Of a stretch of 55,173 nucleotides of DNA, positions 16,792-25,338 are shown piece after piece. Position 1 is the first letter of the stretch, and each line of letters starts with the position of its first letter. A program made the position numbers and the translations under genes. This stretch comes from Paenibacillus sp. NEAU-GSW1. GTDB lineage: Bacteria > Bacillota > Bacilli > Paenibacillales > Paenibacillaceae. The stretch covers positions 1 through 55,173 of the forward strand of contig NZ_WOVL01000033.1 of the NCBI RefSeq assembly GCF_009737085.1, in the 5' to 3' direction. The notes beneath the pieces are model-generated. The model did not search any database. It worked only from the letters and a program-made list of their open reading frames with translations, and was not told where the DNA came from.

Positions 16792-16962
16792 ATGAAGGGA
16801 GCCCAAAATGAAAATTCTTATAACTGGTTTGTAATGGATTCTGGAGATGATGATACTCAGCACTCACACAAACTATATATAACTTCTTTCAATGGAAACC
16901 CAGTTCATGTTCATTCAATTTCCGGTATAACATCAATAAATGACGGACATTCTCATCAATAA
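16792..16962 (+). CDS. small YmaF-like protein, possibly truncated
   Basis: A 56-codon frame with regularly spaced histidine pairs: QHSHKLYITSF, VHVHSISGITS and GHSHQ at the end. This H-x-H plus ITS-F pattern is that of the YmaF family, whose members are longer. The best ribosome site (AAGGGAG) belongs to an ATG at 16808 in a different frame that stops after eight codons, so the gene may be frameshifted near its start. Metal binding by the histidines is plausible only. Confidence 0.45.
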   Translation: MKGAQNENSYNWFVMDSGDDDTQHSHKLYITSFNGNPVHVHSISGITSINDGHSHQ

Positions 16963-17026
16963 GAACAATTTCAAATCACCTTTTTTATCCAGTTCATTCC
17001 ACTAAAGTGCCCTGTACTCCATTAAA

Positions 17027-17096
17027 AATGGCAGCTGATCCTCTGATCGGCTGCCATTCTGTTATTCTAAACTATCGTGTCCCGTTCGTTTAATAA
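17027..17096. repeat. E repeat; terminator of the second GNAT gene
   Basis: AATGGCAGCTGATC at 17027-17040 pairs with GATCGGCTGCCATT at 17045-17058 (one G-T pair). Box B at 17068-17096 contains AACTATCGTGTCCCGTTCGT and runs into the stop codon of the minus-strand gene. Confidence 0.7.
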
Positions 17097-17600
17097 TCAT
17101 AGTATTTTTTCGAGTTCAATTTCGTCATGAATGGGTATATCGTAATAACCCACTTTGGGGATTGTTGGCTTCAGCTTCCTAGCCTCGTCAATTGCGTTTT
17201 GATTTATGGCTGTTATTCGATACCCACGTCGTTGATAAAATCTTAACGCATCCAAATTATCATTTGATGTTATAAGCCAAATGCGATTTCTTCCCGATTG
17301 CTTTACCTTCTGTTCCACTGTAGAAATCAAATTACTCCCGATCCCTATGCCTTGTACAGTTGTATTAATACTCATTAACTCGCAATCATTTATACCTAAA
17401 CGGTAAGTAGCTGCTCCGACTCGTAGATCATCGACCCAGGCGATGAATGCATCCAAATCCTGAATATGATGCTTCTTACCTTTGGTTATCATGGTTTCGC
17501 CGCCCCACTCACTTAACCACTGTTCTTTCTGCCATTCGATATCTTTTTCACTCATAGGAGCAAGAATTCTAACATTACCATTTTGACCCATTTTTATCAC
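17097..17600 (-). CDS. GNAT-family N-acetyltransferase
   Basis: 167 residues. The acetyl-CoA loop is QGIGIGSNLI (about 83-92) and the C-terminal motif is NDNLDALRFYQRRGYRI, both standard for GNAT enzymes acting on small molecules or N-termini. ATG at 17600 is used; an internal ATG at codon 4 is also possible. It stands alone, closed by an E repeat. The acceptor is unknown and the sequence differs from the GNAT at 15798. Confidence 0.88.
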   Translation of the reverse strand: MIKMGQNGNVRILAPMSEKDIEWQKEQWLSEWGGETMITKGKKHHIQDLDAFIAWVDDLRVGAATYRLGINDCELMSINTTVQGIGIGSNLISTVEQKVKQSGRNRIWLITSNDNLDALRFYQRRGYRITAINQNAIDEARKLKPTIPKVGYYDIPIHDEIELEKIL

Positions 17601-17739
17601 CCAATTCAGTATATTATAGAAAGAACCGATTATGACTTAATGAAAAATGGTACAGCTGCCGCCTAAGTACGTCCCCCTTATCGTATTAAAAACAAACCAA
17701 ATATTCCCTTTTTTAATATACATGAAAGAATGGATTTCA

Positions 17740-17810
17740 ACAATCCTGCCGGTTAGTTTAATAAAGCGTACATTTCCGGGAACACGGAGCTGTATAGAAG
17801 TTCTTGACCA
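17740..17810. repeat. E box A plus truncated PE element
   Basis: CAATCCTGCCGGTTAGTTTA is box A. The PE leader follows (ATTTCCGGGAACACGGAGC) and one arm TGTATAGAAGTTCTTGAC at 17791-17808; the rest of the element is missing. Confidence 0.65.
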
Positions 17811-17856
17811 ACCTCTTTCGTTTGCTTATCTGATTCGTCGTTTATTTGGGCGGCCT

Positions 17857-17887
17857 AAAAATCCCCTCCCGGCTACCGGAAGGGGAT
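17857..17887 (-). terminator. terminator of the VWA/PP2C/kinase operon
   Basis: ATCCCCT at 17861-17867 and AGGGGAT at 17881-17887 enclose an inner CCGG pairing; on the minus strand the stem is followed by TTTTTAGG. It is 23 bases past the kinase stop. Confidence 0.75.
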
Positions 17888-17909
17888 ACTATCTCAGGCT
17901 GATGGCAGT

Positions 17910-20111
17910 CTACCCTCGAAACAGGAATACTTGCTTTATGTACCTTACAAAATGAACATCCATGTACGATGCCATTCGTTTGTTTAGATCGCGATACTCC
18001 TCCAGTTTGTCTGAATGGCGTTTACTTCGTTCATCGATCTGCATATCAATGTGATGAAGCTCGATCTCAAGTCTGATTCTGGCAGCCTCCACTTCCTTCG
18101 TTAAGGAATCCAGCTCAGGATGGTGGGCCTGCTTGATCACATTTAACCTTTCCTGCGCTGCGGTTTTATACGTATGTTCCGCATCGGTTAATTTTGACTT
18201 CCGATCCTTATACTTTAACGCTATGGCGGAGATTTCCCTGCGAGGAAGGACTGCAGGAATTTGATTTCGATACCTGCGTTCGATTTTTCTTTTCCAGTCG
18301 ACCAGCGCCTTCGCTTGAGATCGGCTCATGTCTACATGAACCGAACCTCCGTTTTTTAAAATCAAATATGCCCTATCGATTTGTTTGCGTCCATAGGACT
18401 GATTGATCGTAATGTCCATAAAATCGGCTGGCGTACGAATGCCGTTCGTTCTTAAACGGCGTTTCATCTCATCGTCGATATCCGGAATTTTATCCTGGCT
18501 AATCTTATGTTTGATAATTTGCTCTTCCAGCCATGTTTTTTGGAACGAGGCCAGTTTACTGGACAGCTCCGTTTTTTCCTCTTGGTCAATGGTCCGTCTT
18601 TCGCCAACTAACCCGCTTAAATGAATATGAAGCTCCTTCTCCACCGCTTCCGTTGCATGCCTTTCCCGATAAGCCGCTTCCTCGAGCCTTAGTACGCAAT
18701 CGTGTATCAATTCCTCTTCAATTTGAATAATATTTTGCTTGATATCGTTCAATTCGTTCAGTTCGCTTCTCAATTCAGATAGGGCAAGCTCCAGCCTCTT
18801 TATGTTTTCGCACGTGGCTCTCTTTTCCTGGACGGCGCGAACCTTCCGATAACGCCAGCTTAAATAGGCCATCTCCGTTCCAAAACCTATAATCGAACAG
18901 AAGAGTAGCGCTGCGACCGGGGCACTGCTGTACAAAGTAGCCGCGGCTGACACTGCTGTGAGTAAAATCAGATAGGAAACGAAGCTTTCCTGTAAGAGCA
19001 AATACGTTGATCGCTTCTTGTGCGGCGGCGCTTCCAACGTAATATGGTCCAAGATCCACGACGCACCACCAGAATACGAAGTTTCAGGCGGCGAAATGGC
19101 GGAAGCCTTCCGCGGCTTCCGTTTTAAGAGCCGATCATACAAGACGGTTAGTGAAGTTCTAAATGCCGTATTATTAGAGAAGGCCGAGATATGGAGATTT
19201 GAAGGCTGCCCAGCCTTCCCCTCCGAATCGGGATCGGGGAGTCGAGGCACCTCCGGCACTTCCAATGTCGCGAATGCGCGAAGGGAGTTTGCTGACTTTC
19301 GTACCGCTTTTTCTTCAACAAGTGCCAGCAATTCGAACGCCCGTGATGCATCTGGACTAACAAAGTCATTCCGTCGAAAAAGAAGGCTCTCCTCCGGCTC
19401 TCCCGCTTCAAGAGAATGCCATAATGAAGGATCGGCACAAAGAGCTGCGATCGATATCCAAATTACCCATGCCGAAAAGTGATCGATATAGGGACCGAAA
19501 TGACCTTCATTCCTTCCTGGGTGTTGATAGTTCCGATGACCGAGCTCGTTGCTTGTCATTCCGTTTAAAGCGGGTACATACATCCCATCGTAGTCGATCA
19601 GAATGATTTCATTCTTTTTGATCAATATATTTCCATGCTGCATGTCGCCATGCCCAATATTGGCCGAGCACAGCTCGCGGGTCATTATTATCCATTTATC
19701 GGAGAGTTCTTGCAGCAGGTCGGCACGATGCAAATTCCGCCCCATGTAATCGAGCAGCGGCTCTCCTTCCACCCAATGCATTTTCACGATCGGAAACCAC
19801 TGACCGTTAATGTTGATGCCTTCGGAAAGATATTCGAATGGAACGAGATAAGGAAGAGGATTGAAGCGAAGATGCAAGCTGATGGCATCGTAACGGATCT
19901 TCTGATCCTTTACATTGTTAGTGAAGCACCTGACCGCCCACTCTTGCTCACCACACTTCAGTTTATATACGCTGGCGAAGCTTCCCGATATCGGGCGGGG
20001 CAGGCCGAGCTTATCCAATTCAGGGTGGCCGGCCTGCAGCTCGGGGTCCTTGAAGCAGATACGCGGATTTTGGATTGCTTCCCTATAATCCTGCGGAGTG
20101 GGCCAGAACAT
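17910..20111 (-). CDS. protein kinase with membrane segment, coiled coil and helix-hairpin-helix (YegI/COG4248-like; TerY-P triad kinase)
   Basis: 733 residues. The kinase domain spans about 35-285, with catalytic loop HGDMQHGN (D156, N161) and metal-binding DYD (173-175) instead of DFG. The beta-3 position reads AVRCF, so Arg61 stands where most kinases have Lys. A hydrophobic block (about 377-418) is followed by a long coiled coil (about 430-530) and a helix-hairpin-helix (DDEMKRRLRTNGIRTPADFM, 546-565, with SQAKALVDWKRKI, 598-610). This order is that of E. coli YegI and of the kinase of TerY-P triads. It starts 4 bases after the PP2C stop. It probably phosphorylates a partner in a stress or defence response, undone by the phosphatase. 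Confidence 0.9.
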   Translation of the reverse strand: MFWPTPQDYREAIQNPRICFKDPELQAGHPELDKLGLPRPISGSFASVYKLKCGEQEWAVRCFTNNVKDQKIRYDAISLHLRFNPLPYLVPFEYLSEGININGQWFPIVKMHWVEGEPLLDYMGRNLHRADLLQELSDKWIIMTRELCSANIGHGDMQHGNILIKKNEIILIDYDGMYVPALNGMTSNELGHRNYQHPGRNEGHFGPYIDHFSAWVIWISIAALCADPSLWHSLEAGEPEESLLFRRNDFVSPDASRAFELLALVEEKAVRKSANSLRAFATLEVPEVPRLPDPDSEGKAGQPSNLHISAFSNNTAFRTSLTVLYDRLLKRKPRKASAISPPETSYSGGASWILDHITLEAPPHKKRSTYLLLQESFVSYLILLTAVSAAATLYSSAPVAALLFCSIIGFGTEMAYLSWRYRKVRAVQEKRATCENIKRLELALSELRSELNELNDIKQNIIQIEEELIHDCVLRLEEAAYRERHATEAVEKELHIHLSGLVGERRTIDQEEKTELSSKLASFQKTWLEEQIIKHKISQDKIPDIDDEMKRRLRTNGIRTPADFMDITINQSYGRKQIDRAYLILKNGGSVHVDMSRSQAKALVDWKRKIERRYRNQIPAVLPRREISAIALKYKDRKSKLTDAEHTYKTAAQERLNVIKQAHHPELDSLTKEVEAARIRLEIELHHIDMQIDERSKRHSDKLEEYRDLNKRMASYMDVHFVRYIKQVFLFRG

Positions 20112-20115
20112 CGCC

Positions 20116-20889
20116 TCACTTCCCTTTAACCAGTTTTAGACGAATGAACGTAACGTCATCATTCCTTAAATAGAAATAGCCTTCACGGTGAGGCCGCCGT
20201 CTTTCTTCATGCACGAGATGGTTAAAGTCACGCTCGCCGGCTAGCTTATGTATTAGCCTTATCACGCTTCGATCTTCCTTGTAACGAGTCAACAGCCAAC
20301 AGGCTAGAGCATCGGTCATCAACCAGAACACGTCTCCCGCTTCGGCTTTACCGCTCCATTTGTGAACAAACGCTTTAAGCTGGACGTTATTGGCCGCGTT
20401 ACTCGAGATGAGAACCGGTCGACGTTGAAAATCATCAGCTGTACTTAAAGGAAAAGAGGCAATCATCGTATCCCCTCGAACATGAAAAATACAGCTGTCG
20501 CCGACCGCGATCGCGTCAAATGCGGCGGACTCGGCATCCATCGCAAATCGGAACGTGATCCCCGCTAATGTGGAAAACGCCCCGTTGCTTAGCTTCTCTT
20601 GTGCATACCAGGGGAGACTTTTGCCGTTAGTTTTTTTCTGCCAGGCTTTCGATAATGGGGAGACCGATCTATGGATCTGCATACCGCGGAATCTGCCAAA
20701 GCAATAACCGCTTGCGAGCAAATTCGCCCACAGTTCAGCATATGAGGACTCACTAGCCCCATCGGCTATGGCGAATCTACAAATTGTCGTCTCCTTGTGA
20801 ACATGTGTGCTGCTATGGGAGGCATCCTCGTATTCATCGCTGCGATTTCCTGCCTTCGGCAATAAAAAACATTCGCTTTCGATTCGCAT
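20116..20889 (-). CDS. PP2C-type protein phosphatase (YegK-like; TerY-P triad)
   Basis: 257 residues with the metal-binding acidic residues of PP2C: E21-D22 in YEDAS, D43 in IADGAS, the AVGDS motif near residue 127, D in LMTDALACW, and D-D in RNDDVTFI at the end. It lacks regulatory additions. It sits between the VWA and kinase genes with gaps of 11 and 4 bases, so all three are one transcript. The natural substrate is the neighbouring kinase or its target; that follows from context, not from the sequence. Confidence 0.9.
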   Translation of the reverse strand: MRIESECFLLPKAGNRSDEYEDASHSSTHVHKETTICRFAIADGASESSYAELWANLLASGYCFGRFRGMQIHRSVSPLSKAWQKKTNGKSLPWYAQEKLSNGAFSTLAGITFRFAMDAESAAFDAIAVGDSCIFHVRGDTMIASFPLSTADDFQRRPVLISSNAANNVQLKAFVHKWSGKAEAGDVFWLMTDALACWLLTRYKEDRSVIRLIHKLAGERDFNHLVHEERRRPHREGYFYLRNDDVTFIRLKLVKGK

Positions 20890-20900
20890 AACGGAAGCCC

Positions 20901-21731
20901 CTATCGCAGATTGGCCGGACGCGTTCCGATATCAAGCGCCTGGATGACGAGAGTTAAATCCGCATTGAGCACGAAGCCTCTCGCTCCATCAGATAAATTC
21001 AAGTCGTATTCCTGATTGGCGACTCGGATCATAAAAGGCGTCAGCGGACTTGAGCCTTCGTAAAGCACCCTGGAATACGCGTCGGGCAGTGCATCCGTAG
21101 TTTCCGGAAATCGGAGCTCCATCGCGCTCGGGCTATCGGAAATGTGCAGGTTGAATAGCAGTACATTTCCGTCATCCGTCGATAGCGCTCTTAGCTGTTC
21201 CATTTCAAGTGTCGGATCGCCGTCAGTCGATTCCCCGTCCGTGATATGAATGACAACCGGCGGAAAACAATGCGTGTACTCACTGATCCAATGAGTCAAA
21301 ACGGTATGAGCCGTTCTCATCGCTTTGCACATCGGCGTGCCTCCGTTAGCTACGGGCTCAAACCAGACCGGAAACTTGACGAGTTGATCAACCAGCCCGC
21401 CTGCCCCATCCGGCACTTTTTTCAACCGTTTATCCAGCCTTGACGGGTTATCGGCAATTTCACTAATCGGGACCACTTCTTTCCCCGCTAAATCACCTCC
21501 GAACGCCGGACCGACACCTGCGCCATAGCCAATTACGCCAACATGATAGTAATCACGTATCCCTTCCGACTTCGCGCACTTGATAACGAGATTTTGCAAT
21601 AACCGGTTGATGGCGTCCGAAACACTCTCGGACTTAGTGCTTGCCCCGAACGGATCAGACATCGATCCGGATTGGTCGATAATAAACAAAATACACGACG
21701 GATTCGAACGGCTGATTTCAGCTGAATACAT
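20901..21731 (-). CDS. VWA-domain protein (TerY/YegL-like; TerY-P triad)
   Basis: A single von Willebrand factor A domain of about 277 residues. MIDAS motifs are complete: D19-x-S21-x-S23 in IDQSGSMS, the Thr in NGGTPM, and the Asp in HITDGESTDGD. GAGGGGTGAG precedes the ATG at 21731, so I take that rather than the ATG 21 codons upstream. It is first in the operon with PP2C and kinase. In TerY-P triads the VWA protein is thought to be a metal-dependent scaffold switched by phosphorylation. No terC, terD or other ter gene is in the window. Confidence 0.9.
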   Translation of the reverse strand: MYSAEISRSNPSCILFIIDQSGSMSDPFGASTKSESVSDAINRLLQNLVIKCAKSEGIRDYYHVGVIGYGAGVGPAFGGDLAGKEVVPISEIADNPSRLDKRLKKVPDGAGGLVDQLVKFPVWFEPVANGGTPMCKAMRTAHTVLTHWISEYTHCFPPVVIHITDGESTDGDPTLEMEQLRALSTDDGNVLLFNLHISDSPSAMELRFPETTDALPDAYSRVLYEGSSPLTPFMIRVANQEYDLNLSDGARGFVLNADLTLVIQALDIGTRPANLR

Positions 21732-21800
21732 GCGCTCACCCCTCACAATAGGTACATGTTTATTCCTATTCGAAAGGGGGCAAAGTATTGACAATTAAAA

Positions 21801-21875
21801 AGCAGCTGGCACAGAAGAACTGCGACAGCTGCTTAATCTATGGATATTACCGCTCTCGTTTACGCGATTGGTTTA
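21801..21875. repeat. E repeat upstream of the triad
   Basis: AGCAGCTG at 21801-21808 pairs with CAGCTGCT at 21826-21833; a degraded box B follows (TATTACCGCTCTCGTTTACG). From 21876 to 22064 I see only the likely promoter region of the next gene. Confidence 0.5.
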
Positions 21876-22064
21876 TGTCGCATTTATTATAAGGTATGTT
21901 AAATGTTGACCTAGCCCACCGCCAACTCAAGTGCTACCTTCCTCTATTCTATCTCTCTCACTCTAGAAAATTTTAAAAAGTAAAGCAAAATACGTTGTCC
22001 AATCAAAGTCAAATTCTCCTGCATTTATTGTATTGTATTTACAAAAATTGAAGGAGTGGTATAA

Positions 22065-22424
22065 ATGACGTTTATTAAAGTATATTCAACTGGCCCGCTT
22101 GAGAATCAAGCACTCAATCGTTCAACAACAGTCTTTACAAAAGTGTTGAACAACAGCAGTAATAAAAGTACTAAAGTAAAAGTCTTAGTATTCAAATTAA
22201 ATGGTAACAAAAAATTGATTAGCTCAAGACATTTTACTGTTCCGCCCAAATCTTCATCTTTTGTAGTTACTGACCTGAAATCAAATGTGGAGCAATTTGA
22301 AGTGAAAATTATAGTACTTGGCAACGCATTACTTGGCGTTTTTGGAAAAACTGCAAGAGGAAACCTTAATCCAAGCCACCGTTTAGTTCATAGTGAATTA
22401 ACTCTATTTTCGAAATTCAAGTGA
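22065..22424 (+). CDS. hypothetical beta-rich protein
   Basis: 119 residues without signal peptide, with a good ribosome site (GAAGGAGTGG). It is rich in Ser, Thr, Asn and Lys in strand-like stretches (TVFTKVLNNSSNKSTKVKVL, then FTVPPKSSSFVVTDL), which suggests a small beta-sandwich such as those of surface or exosporium proteins. I recognise no family. It is a lone plus-strand gene with a terminator about 150 bases downstream. Confidence 0.65.
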   Translation: MTFIKVYSTGPLENQALNRSTTVFTKVLNNSSNKSTKVKVLVFKLNGNKKLISSRHFTVPPKSSSFVVTDLKSNVEQFEVKIIVLGNALLGVFGKTARGNLNPSHRLVHSELTLFSKFK

Positions 22425-22572
22425 TAGGATTGCCGCGCAAAAGTTGTTGCACATCCACTCCGAAGAGGATGACAATTCGACCAATCGCTGTATCAACCAT
22501 TAGCAGTGGCTGCTGCAGTACTAAAAAAACGTCTACTTCATGTGAAACGGATAAAGGATGTTAAAGAAATGA

Positions 22573-22603
22573 GAAGCTTCTGCTCCATGCAGAAGCTTTT
22601 TTA
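22573..22603 (+). terminator. rho-independent terminator
   Basis: AGAAGCTTCTGC, loop TCCAT, GCAGAAGCTTTTTTATT. It would end the 119-aa gene. Between 22425 and 22572 nothing is recognised. Confidence 0.8.
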
Positions 22604-22650
22604 TTATAGATGCACTGTTATCTGTACGTTAAGGTTTGTTAATCCAATAT

Positions 22651-22706
22651 TAAATAAGTATTCTCTAATATAATTGTTTACTTATATAATCGTCCGCGTA
22701 TATAAT
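22651..22706 (+). promoter_or_regulatory. ars promoter with candidate ArsR operator
   Basis: A -10 box TATAAT at 22701-22706 and a -35-like TTTACT at 22677-22682 fit with 18 bases between. TAAATAAGTA (22651-22660) and TACTTATATA (22679-22688) form an imperfect inverted repeat covering the -35, where ArsR would block polymerase. Confidence 0.5.
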
Positions 22707-22750
22707 AATCCTGTAATCAGCAAGCTAGTTACTGAAAGGGGGTCAAGAAT

Positions 22751-23059
22751 TTGTATCCGATTGAGGAAATGTCCGATACCCTTAAGCTTCTCTCTGATAA
22801 AACCAGATTGACAATTATGGTGCTACTACGGCACCGGGAGATGTGTGTCTGTGATATCGTGGAGATTCTAGAAACAACTCAACCTAATATTAGCCAACAT
22901 TTGAAAAAACTTAGAATAGGCGGGCTAATTAACGAGGAGCGCCGAAGTCAATGGATCTACTATTCGTTGAATTTAGATGACAAACTTTATTTGAAGCAGC
23001 TTATCGATCAACTTCCTTCTATGCAAGAGAAAATCAATACAGTAAAAGGCTGTACTTAA
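22751..23059 (+). CDS. arsR: ArsR/SmtB-family arsenic-responsive repressor
   Basis: 102 residues, winged helix typical of ArsR (TTQPNISQHLKKLRIGGLIN). The metalloid site is the Cys pair in MCVCDIVEIL, C32 and C34, on the recognition-side helix as in classic As(III) sensors. The start is TTG at 22751 behind AAAGGGGGTC. It leads an arsR-arsB-arsC operon with 13- and 36-base gaps and should dissociate from the promoter on As(III) or Sb(III) binding. Confidence 0.92.
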   Translation: MYPIEEMSDTLKLLSDKTRLTIMVLLRHREMCVCDIVEILETTQPNISQHLKKLRIGGLINEERRSQWIYYSLNLDDKLYLKQLIDQLPSMQEKINTVKGCT

Positions 23060-23072
23060 ACCAGGAGGCATT

Positions 23073-24365
23073 ATGCTGGCAATTGCATCAATTATTTTTT
23101 TAGTTACGTTAGTGTTCGTCATATGGCAGCCAAAGGGCCTTAATATCGGTTGGTCCGCATGTGGCGGTGCAGTATTCGCACTCCTCTTGGGTGTCGTAGA
23201 TTTTCATGATGTCCTGGACGTAACTCAAATGGTTTGGAACGCTACTCTTGCGTTCGTTGCAGTTATTCTGATTTCACTTATTCTTGATGAAATTGGTTTC
23301 TTTGAATGGGCAGCGCTTCACATGGCTAGAGCTGCCAAAGGAAATGGTCATCTGATGTTTGTGTACGTCATTCTATTGGGTGCGGCAGTGGCTGCATTCT
23401 TTGCTAATGATGGTGCAGCGCTTATTTTAACGCCTATCGTTCTCGCCATGGTCCGGGCATTGAAATTTGACGAACGTATGATTCTCCCGTTTATAATGGC
23501 AAGTGGATTTATTTCCGATACCGCCTCCCTTCCGCTAGTCGTCAGTAACCTGGTAAATATCGTGTCATCTGACTTTTTCGGAGTAGGTTTCGCGGAGTAT
23601 GCCAGTCGCATGATTGTACCTACTCTCTTCTCTATTGTGGCAAGCTTACTTGTGCTATTCCTCTTCTACCGAAGAAGCATTCCTAAGCAATACGACCTGG
23701 TACAATTAAAGAAACCGGTCGATGCGATTAAGGACATGCGCCTATTTAAGATTTCGTGGATTATTCTCGCTGTTCTTCTCGTCGCTTACTTAACAAGTGA
23801 GTTTATTGAAGTACCAGTATCTATAATCGCTGGTGTAGCGGCCATCGTCTTCTTGCTTCTTGCCCGTCAAAGCCGCGTGATTCATACCTGGAAGCTCGTA
23901 AAAGGTGCGCCATGGGCAGTTGTCACATTTTCCATTGGCATGTATGTCGTTGTATATGGACTTCGAAATGTTGGACTGACTAATGAATTAGGCGATGTAT
24001 TTAAATGGGTCGGGGAACAAGGGTTATTTGTAGCGACTGTTGGATCTGGATTTATAGCTGCGATCCTCTCTTCGATTATGAATAACATGCCGACAGTCAT
24101 GATTAATGCGCTTGCTATTCATAATACGAATTCTACGGGAGTGTTACATGAAGCTTTTGTGTATGCGAATGTGATTGGATCTGATTTAGGTCCGAAAATA
24201 ACCCCGATTGGTTCACTCGCTACTTTGCTATGGCTGCACGTGTTGTCTAGTAAGGGAGTTAAGATTTCCTGGGGAGCGTACTTTAAAACGGGCATTATCC
24301 TAACGGTACCAGTCCTGTTTATTACACTATCCGGGCTCTATCTATGGCTTAAAGTTGTAGGTTAA
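23073..24365 (+). CDS. arsB: arsenite efflux membrane protein ArsB
   Basis: 430 residues, about 11-12 membrane segments, of the ArsB/NhaD ion-transporter type. Family features include FFANDGAALILTPIVLAMVR (about 108-127) and NMPTVMINALAI in the second half. It exports arsenite from the cytoplasm using membrane potential. Second gene of the ars operon, between the repressor and the reductase that makes its substrate. Confidence 0.93.
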   Translation: MLAIASIIFLVTLVFVIWQPKGLNIGWSACGGAVFALLLGVVDFHDVLDVTQMVWNATLAFVAVILISLILDEIGFFEWAALHMARAAKGNGHLMFVYVILLGAAVAAFFANDGAALILTPIVLAMVRALKFDERMILPFIMASGFISDTASLPLVVSNLVNIVSSDFFGVGFAEYASRMIVPTLFSIVASLLVLFLFYRRSIPKQYDLVQLKKPVDAIKDMRLFKISWIILAVLLVAYLTSEFIEVPVSIIAGVAAIVFLLLARQSRVIHTWKLVKGAPWAVVTFSIGMYVVVYGLRNVGLTNELGDVFKWVGEQGLFVATVGSGFIAAILSSIMNNMPTVMINALAIHNTNSTGVLHEAFVYANVIGSDLGPKITPIGSLATLLWLHVLSSKGVKISWGAYFKTGIILTVPVLFITLSGLYLWLKVVG

Positions 24366-24401
24366 TGATAATCAAAATAACATAATAAAGGGGTTTTCAA
24401 A

Positions 24402-24827
24402 ATGTCTAATAAGCCACTTATTTATTTTTTATGTACAGGGAATTCCTGCCGCAGCCAAATCGCTGATGGTTTTTTGAACGCAATTGGCGGAGATAAATTC
24501 GAAGTGAAAAGCGCTGGTCTTGAGGCACACGGTTTGAATCCTAGAGCCGTTCAAGTGATGAAAGAAGCCGGTGTAGATATTAGCAGTAATAGATCTGATG
24601 TTATTGATCCCGAAATTTTAAACCGTGCTACTTATGTCATTACACTTTGCGGACATGCTGATGAACATTGCCCTGTCATTATGAACCCCAATGTGATCAA
24701 GTGGCACTGGGGCTTTGATGATCCAGCCAAAGCGACCGGAACGGAAGAAGAAATCATGGAACAATTCCGTACGGTCAGAGACTCCATTAAGGCTCGAATC
24801 GAACAGTTCGTTGGAGCTGGTGAATAA
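24402..24827 (+). CDS. arsC: thioredoxin-coupled arsenate reductase ArsC
   Basis: 141 residues, low-molecular-weight phosphatase fold. The P-loop is C11-TGNSC-R17. The two redox cysteines are C83 and C90 in LCGHADEHC, the spacing of the S. aureus pI258 enzyme, which uses thioredoxin. It reduces As(V) to As(III) for export by ArsB. GGGG in AAAGGGGTTTTC provides the ribosome site. The operon continued into an arsI gene that is now broken. Confidence 0.95.
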   Translation: MSNKPLIYFLCTGNSCRSQIADGFLNAIGGDKFEVKSAGLEAHGLNPRAVQVMKEAGVDISSNRSDVIDPEILNRATYVITLCGHADEHCPVIMNPNVIKWHWGFDDPAKATGTEEEIMEQFRTVRDSIKARIEQFVGAGE

Positions 24828-24828
24828 A

Positions 24829-24998
24829 TGTCGGCTTCGATCGTCGTCCATTCGAGAAAAATGGTGTTCTAAATCACCTGGGATTTCAGGTTGATAATAC
24901 AGAGCAAGTACTTGCTATAGGAGAACGTCTTCGTGCATCAGGTCTTCTTTTTAATTGATGAAATGAACACCACTTGTTGCTATGCTGTTCACGTTTAG
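24829..24998 (+). pseudogene. broken arsI (C-As lyase / CadI-like glyoxalase-fold protein)
   Basis: Two frames carry the pieces. The first reads NHLGFQVDNTEQVLAIGERL and RASGLLFN, then a stop at 24956; the second, starting at 24957, reads DEMNTTCCYAV, then a stop at 24996. The double-Cys NTTCCYA is the metal-site hallmark of ArsI, which demethylates organoarsenicals. The start of the gene and the last part after the Cys pair are missing. It lies directly behind arsC, where a functional arsI often sits. Confidence 0.75.
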
Positions 24999-25031
24999 AG
25001 AGAAGCTTTGGAAAAGATATTCGGATAGTAA

Positions 25032-25071
25032 AAAAGGAAATGTTCCGACGGGACATTTCCTTTTATTTTTT
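25032..25071 (+). terminator. terminator of the ars operon
   Basis: AAAAGGAAATGTTCC, loop, GGACATTTCCTTTT, then ATTTTTT. It lies 34 bases after the arsI remnant. Confidence 0.9.
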
Positions 25072-25152
25072 ACTTCTTCGATGGCCTGTTCGAACGGATA
25101 CACATTATTAATTTCCGGCTTGAAATGGCCAAATGAGGATCTTTGTCGGAAA

Positions 25153-25262
25153 TGTTATCAAATTCTTATCATTTCATTTTGACAAGAACTTGATAACATA
25201 AAACAAAAAATCCGCAATTTATGCGGCTTTAAATGTTACGATGTTATTGTCCACCCGACATA
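25153..25262. repeat. divergent PE element with changed but matching arms
   Basis: Arm TGTTATCAAATTCTTATC at 25153-25170 and inverse GACAAGAACTTGATAACA at 25181-25198. The internal hairpin CCGCAATTTATGCGG is at 25212-25226 and the third arm (ATGTTACGATGTTATTGTCC) at 25232-25251, then CCCGACAT. The arm reads TGTTATCAA where others have TGTATAGAA, and the opposite arm has changed with it. Confidence 0.7.
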
Positions 25263-25338
25263 AATTAAAAAACATACAGCCGGCCCCCTATGAGTGTGTA
25301 GATTCGCGAGTTTGACAGTGTTTATATTTAAGCGCCTT

